DNA of 6,851 bases. Source: Pseudomonadota bacterium (GTDB lineage Bacteria; Pseudomonadota; Alphaproteobacteria; ATCC43930; CGMCC-115725). Below, one piece after another: positions 5,919 through 6,851 of the stretch (position 1 is its first letter; every line of letters begins with the position of its first letter). Under the pieces are notes generated by a model that was not told where the DNA came from, made no database searches, and saw nothing but the letters and a program-made list of their open reading frames with translations. The stretch lies in assembly GCA_021790295.1 (NCBI GenBank), contig JAJYIC010000132.1, positions 1 to 6,851 on the forward strand, read 5' to 3'. The position numbers were made by a program, and so were the translations under genes.

Positions 5919-6031
5919 GCCGCGACAGCTTTGCCACCTTCCCGCCGGGCTCGGCCTTGCCGGCTCGCGAGCCGCTTCTGCCCTCTACACCCCGGGGTCA
6001 AAGCATCCTATTCTCGGGTGGAGACCCGGCC

Positions 6032-6037
6032 GGAGGA
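6032..6037 (+). promoter_or_regulatory. Ribosome binding site deciding the AhpD-like start
   Basis: GGAGGA lies 6 nt before the ATG at 6044. The frame is open upstream to an ATG at 5957, but the extra 29 residues (Pro/Gly-rich) do not resemble the family N-terminus, whereas MARLTPIT at 6044 does. Confidence 0.8.
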
Positions 6038-6043
6038 TCGATC

Positions 6044-6589
6044 ATGGCAAGGCTTACCCCCATCACCGAGAAGGACCAGCTCGCCCCTCAGGACCGGGCG
6101 ATCGGCGAGGCGATCGGCAGAAGCCGCGGCGCGATCCAGGGCCCGTTTACGATGCTTCTCCACTCCCCGCAGCTTGCCGGACGGGTCGCCCATCTCGGCG
6201 CTTTTGTTCGTTTCGAAGGCGCGCTCGACATGAAGGTCCGGGTTCTTGCGGCGATGACCGTTGCCCGCGAGCTCGACGCTCTTTACGTCTGGGGCGCGCA
6301 GACGGGAGGCGCCCGCCGTCTTGGCGTCGCCGAGAGCGCGATCGCCGCGATCCGCGAAAAGGGCTCCAAAGGGCTTTCGCCCGAGGAAGAGCTCGTCGTC
6401 CAAGCGACCCGCGAGCTTTTACGCCGTCACCGCATAAGTAAGGCGCATTGGGAAAAACTCCTGTCCCGTTTCGGCGAGGAAGGGGTGATGGAGCTCCTCG
6501 GCGTCATCGGCTATTACAGCATGCTGGCGACGGTGGTGAACGGGTGCGAGCTCGAAGCCTCGGAAGGCGCAGAGAAATTGCCCGTTTGA
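6044..6589 (+). CDS. Carboxymuconolactone decarboxylase/AhpD-like family protein
   Basis: This 181-residue, all-helical protein has the family's usual layout: MARLTPITEKDQLAPQDRAI at the N-terminus, GPFTMLLHSPQLAGRVAHLG (about 42-61), then the core helix pair VRVLAAMTVARELDALYVWG, and a C-terminal FGEEGVMELLGVIGYYSMLATVVN segment. Members are small oligomeric enzymes, either lactone decarboxylases or AhpD-type reductases. It has no CxxC, so it is not a thiol-disulfide AhpD. In the subgroup it most resembles, I recall a conserved YEWxxH at the active helix; here it reads YVWGAQ (81-86), so both the Glu and the His are replaced (V82, Q86). Catalytic activity may be lost or changed. It stands alone, with no aromatic-degradation genes beside it, although the upstream lyase belongs to the superfamily that includes carboxymuconate cycloisomerase. 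Family assignment is good; function is not known. Confidence 0.82.
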   Translation: MARLTPITEKDQLAPQDRAIGEAIGRSRGAIQGPFTMLLHSPQLAGRVAHLGAFVRFEGALDMKVRVLAAMTVARELDALYVWGAQTGGARRLGVAESAIAAIREKGSKGLSPEEELVVQATRELLRRHRISKAHWEKLLSRFGEEGVMELLGVIGYYSMLATVVNGCELEASEGAEKLPV

Positions 6590-6595
6590 GGGGTC

Positions 6596-6628
6596 GCGCC
6601 GGCGGCATAAAGGGGAAAGGGCCGGCGC
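6596..6628 (+). terminator. Inverted repeat after the AhpD-like gene
   Basis: GCGCCGGC (6596-6603) is matched by GCCGGCGC (6621-6628), an 8-bp perfect stem with a 17-nt purine-rich loop, starting 7 nt after the TGA. There is no T-run. It is a plausible transcript end for the AhpD-like gene. Confidence 0.4.
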
Positions 6629-6661
6629 AAACGAAAGCCCGCAGCCTTCACCCCGCGCGCT

Positions 6662-6726
6662 CTGACGGCAGCAAGACGAGCGCGGAGGGAAACGTCAGTA
6701 GACGCCTTTGAGCGGGCTCGTCTTGC
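6662..6726 (-). other. Two interleaved inverted repeats around the stop of the right-edge gene
   Basis: GCAAGACGAGC (6671-6681) is an exact reverse complement of GCTCGTCTTGC (6716-6726), an 11-bp stem whose right arm lies in the coding end of the minus-strand gene. CTGACG (6662-6667) and CGTCAG (6693-6698) form a second 6-bp pair that crosses the first; its right arm includes the TGA stop. On the minus-strand RNA the order is A-B-A'-B', a pseudoknot topology. The 11-bp stem alone could be a terminator overlapping the stop; the 6-bp pair may be chance. Confidence 0.45.
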
Positions 6727-6851
6727 GCTTTTCGATCCGCACGCCGCCGCCGCCGTTGAAACTCAAAAGCCTCTGCGAGAGGCTTTTCGGGCCCACCTCG
6801 GCGTTGGGATTGGGTCCTTCGGCGTTGGCCAGGATATCGGGCACATTGGCG
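6695..6851 (-). CDS. C-terminal end of an unrecognised protein
   Basis: Only the last 51 residues and the TGA (6697-6695) are in the window. The readable end has an Asn/Pro/Glu-rich stretch (ILANAEGPNPNAEVGPKSLS), then QRLLSFNGGGGVRIEKR and the basic tail KTSPLKGVY. Codon use matches the other genes, with G/C at most third positions, and no other frame on either strand gives a better continuation to the window edge. I cannot name a family. It converges on the AhpD-like gene, with 105 nt between the stops. Confidence 0.6.
   Translation of the reverse strand, partial: ANVPDILANAEGPNPNAEVGPKSLSQRLLSFNGGGGVRIEKRKTSPLKGVY

Overview
The window is high-GC DNA, about two-thirds G+C by eye, with the strong third-position G/C bias and AGGAG-type ribosome binding sites of a proteobacterium. 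Protein style (long Ala/Arg-rich enzymes, a short-chain dehydrogenase of the sugar-dehydrogenase type, a DadA-like oxidase) suggests an alphaproteobacterium, perhaps of the Hyphomicrobiales. This is inference; there is no rRNA or other taxonomic marker.

Layout. Positions 1-4282 hold a divergent metabolic cluster. On the minus strand lie a short-chain dehydrogenase/reductase (SDR; 1006 to 267) and, 17 nt beyond it, the N-terminus of a DadA-like FAD amino-acid/amine oxidoreductase (249 to 1, running off the left edge). On the plus strand, from a shared 89-nt intergenic region, lie a fumarase/adenylosuccinate-lyase superfamily enzyme (1096-2466) and a thiamine-diphosphate (ThDP) enzyme of the acetolactate-synthase type (2597-4282). 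The SDR is broken. Its two halves are in different frames, and a segment of about eight residues just before the catalytic Ser is missing, consistent with a deletion of about 25 nt.

Two back-to-back GC-rich hairpins (4377-4430) separate this cluster from a convergent minus-strand pair of unrecognised genes: a 79-aa protein with a GTG start and a 226-aa protein. Facing away from them is a plus-strand gene for a 102-aa acidic helical protein. Its start codon follows three perfect tandem copies of an 11-bp unit carrying a Shine-Dalgarno-like AGGTGA. Then come a carboxymuconolactone-decarboxylase/AhpD-like protein (6044-6589) and the C-terminus of an unrecognised minus-strand gene at the right edge.

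How the genes may work together (inference). A lyase that splits a C-N or C-C bond with release of a fumarate-like product, a flavin amine/amino-acid oxidase, a ThDP enzyme acting on 2-oxo acids and an NAD(P)-dependent SDR would make a plausible catabolic route for an N-substituted amino acid or similar compound. The substrate cannot be read from the sequence, and the SDR lesion would break the route unless it is a sequence error or is complemented elsewhere. No mobile element, CRISPR array, tRNA or rRNA was seen, and no gene-free stretch exceeds 300 nt.
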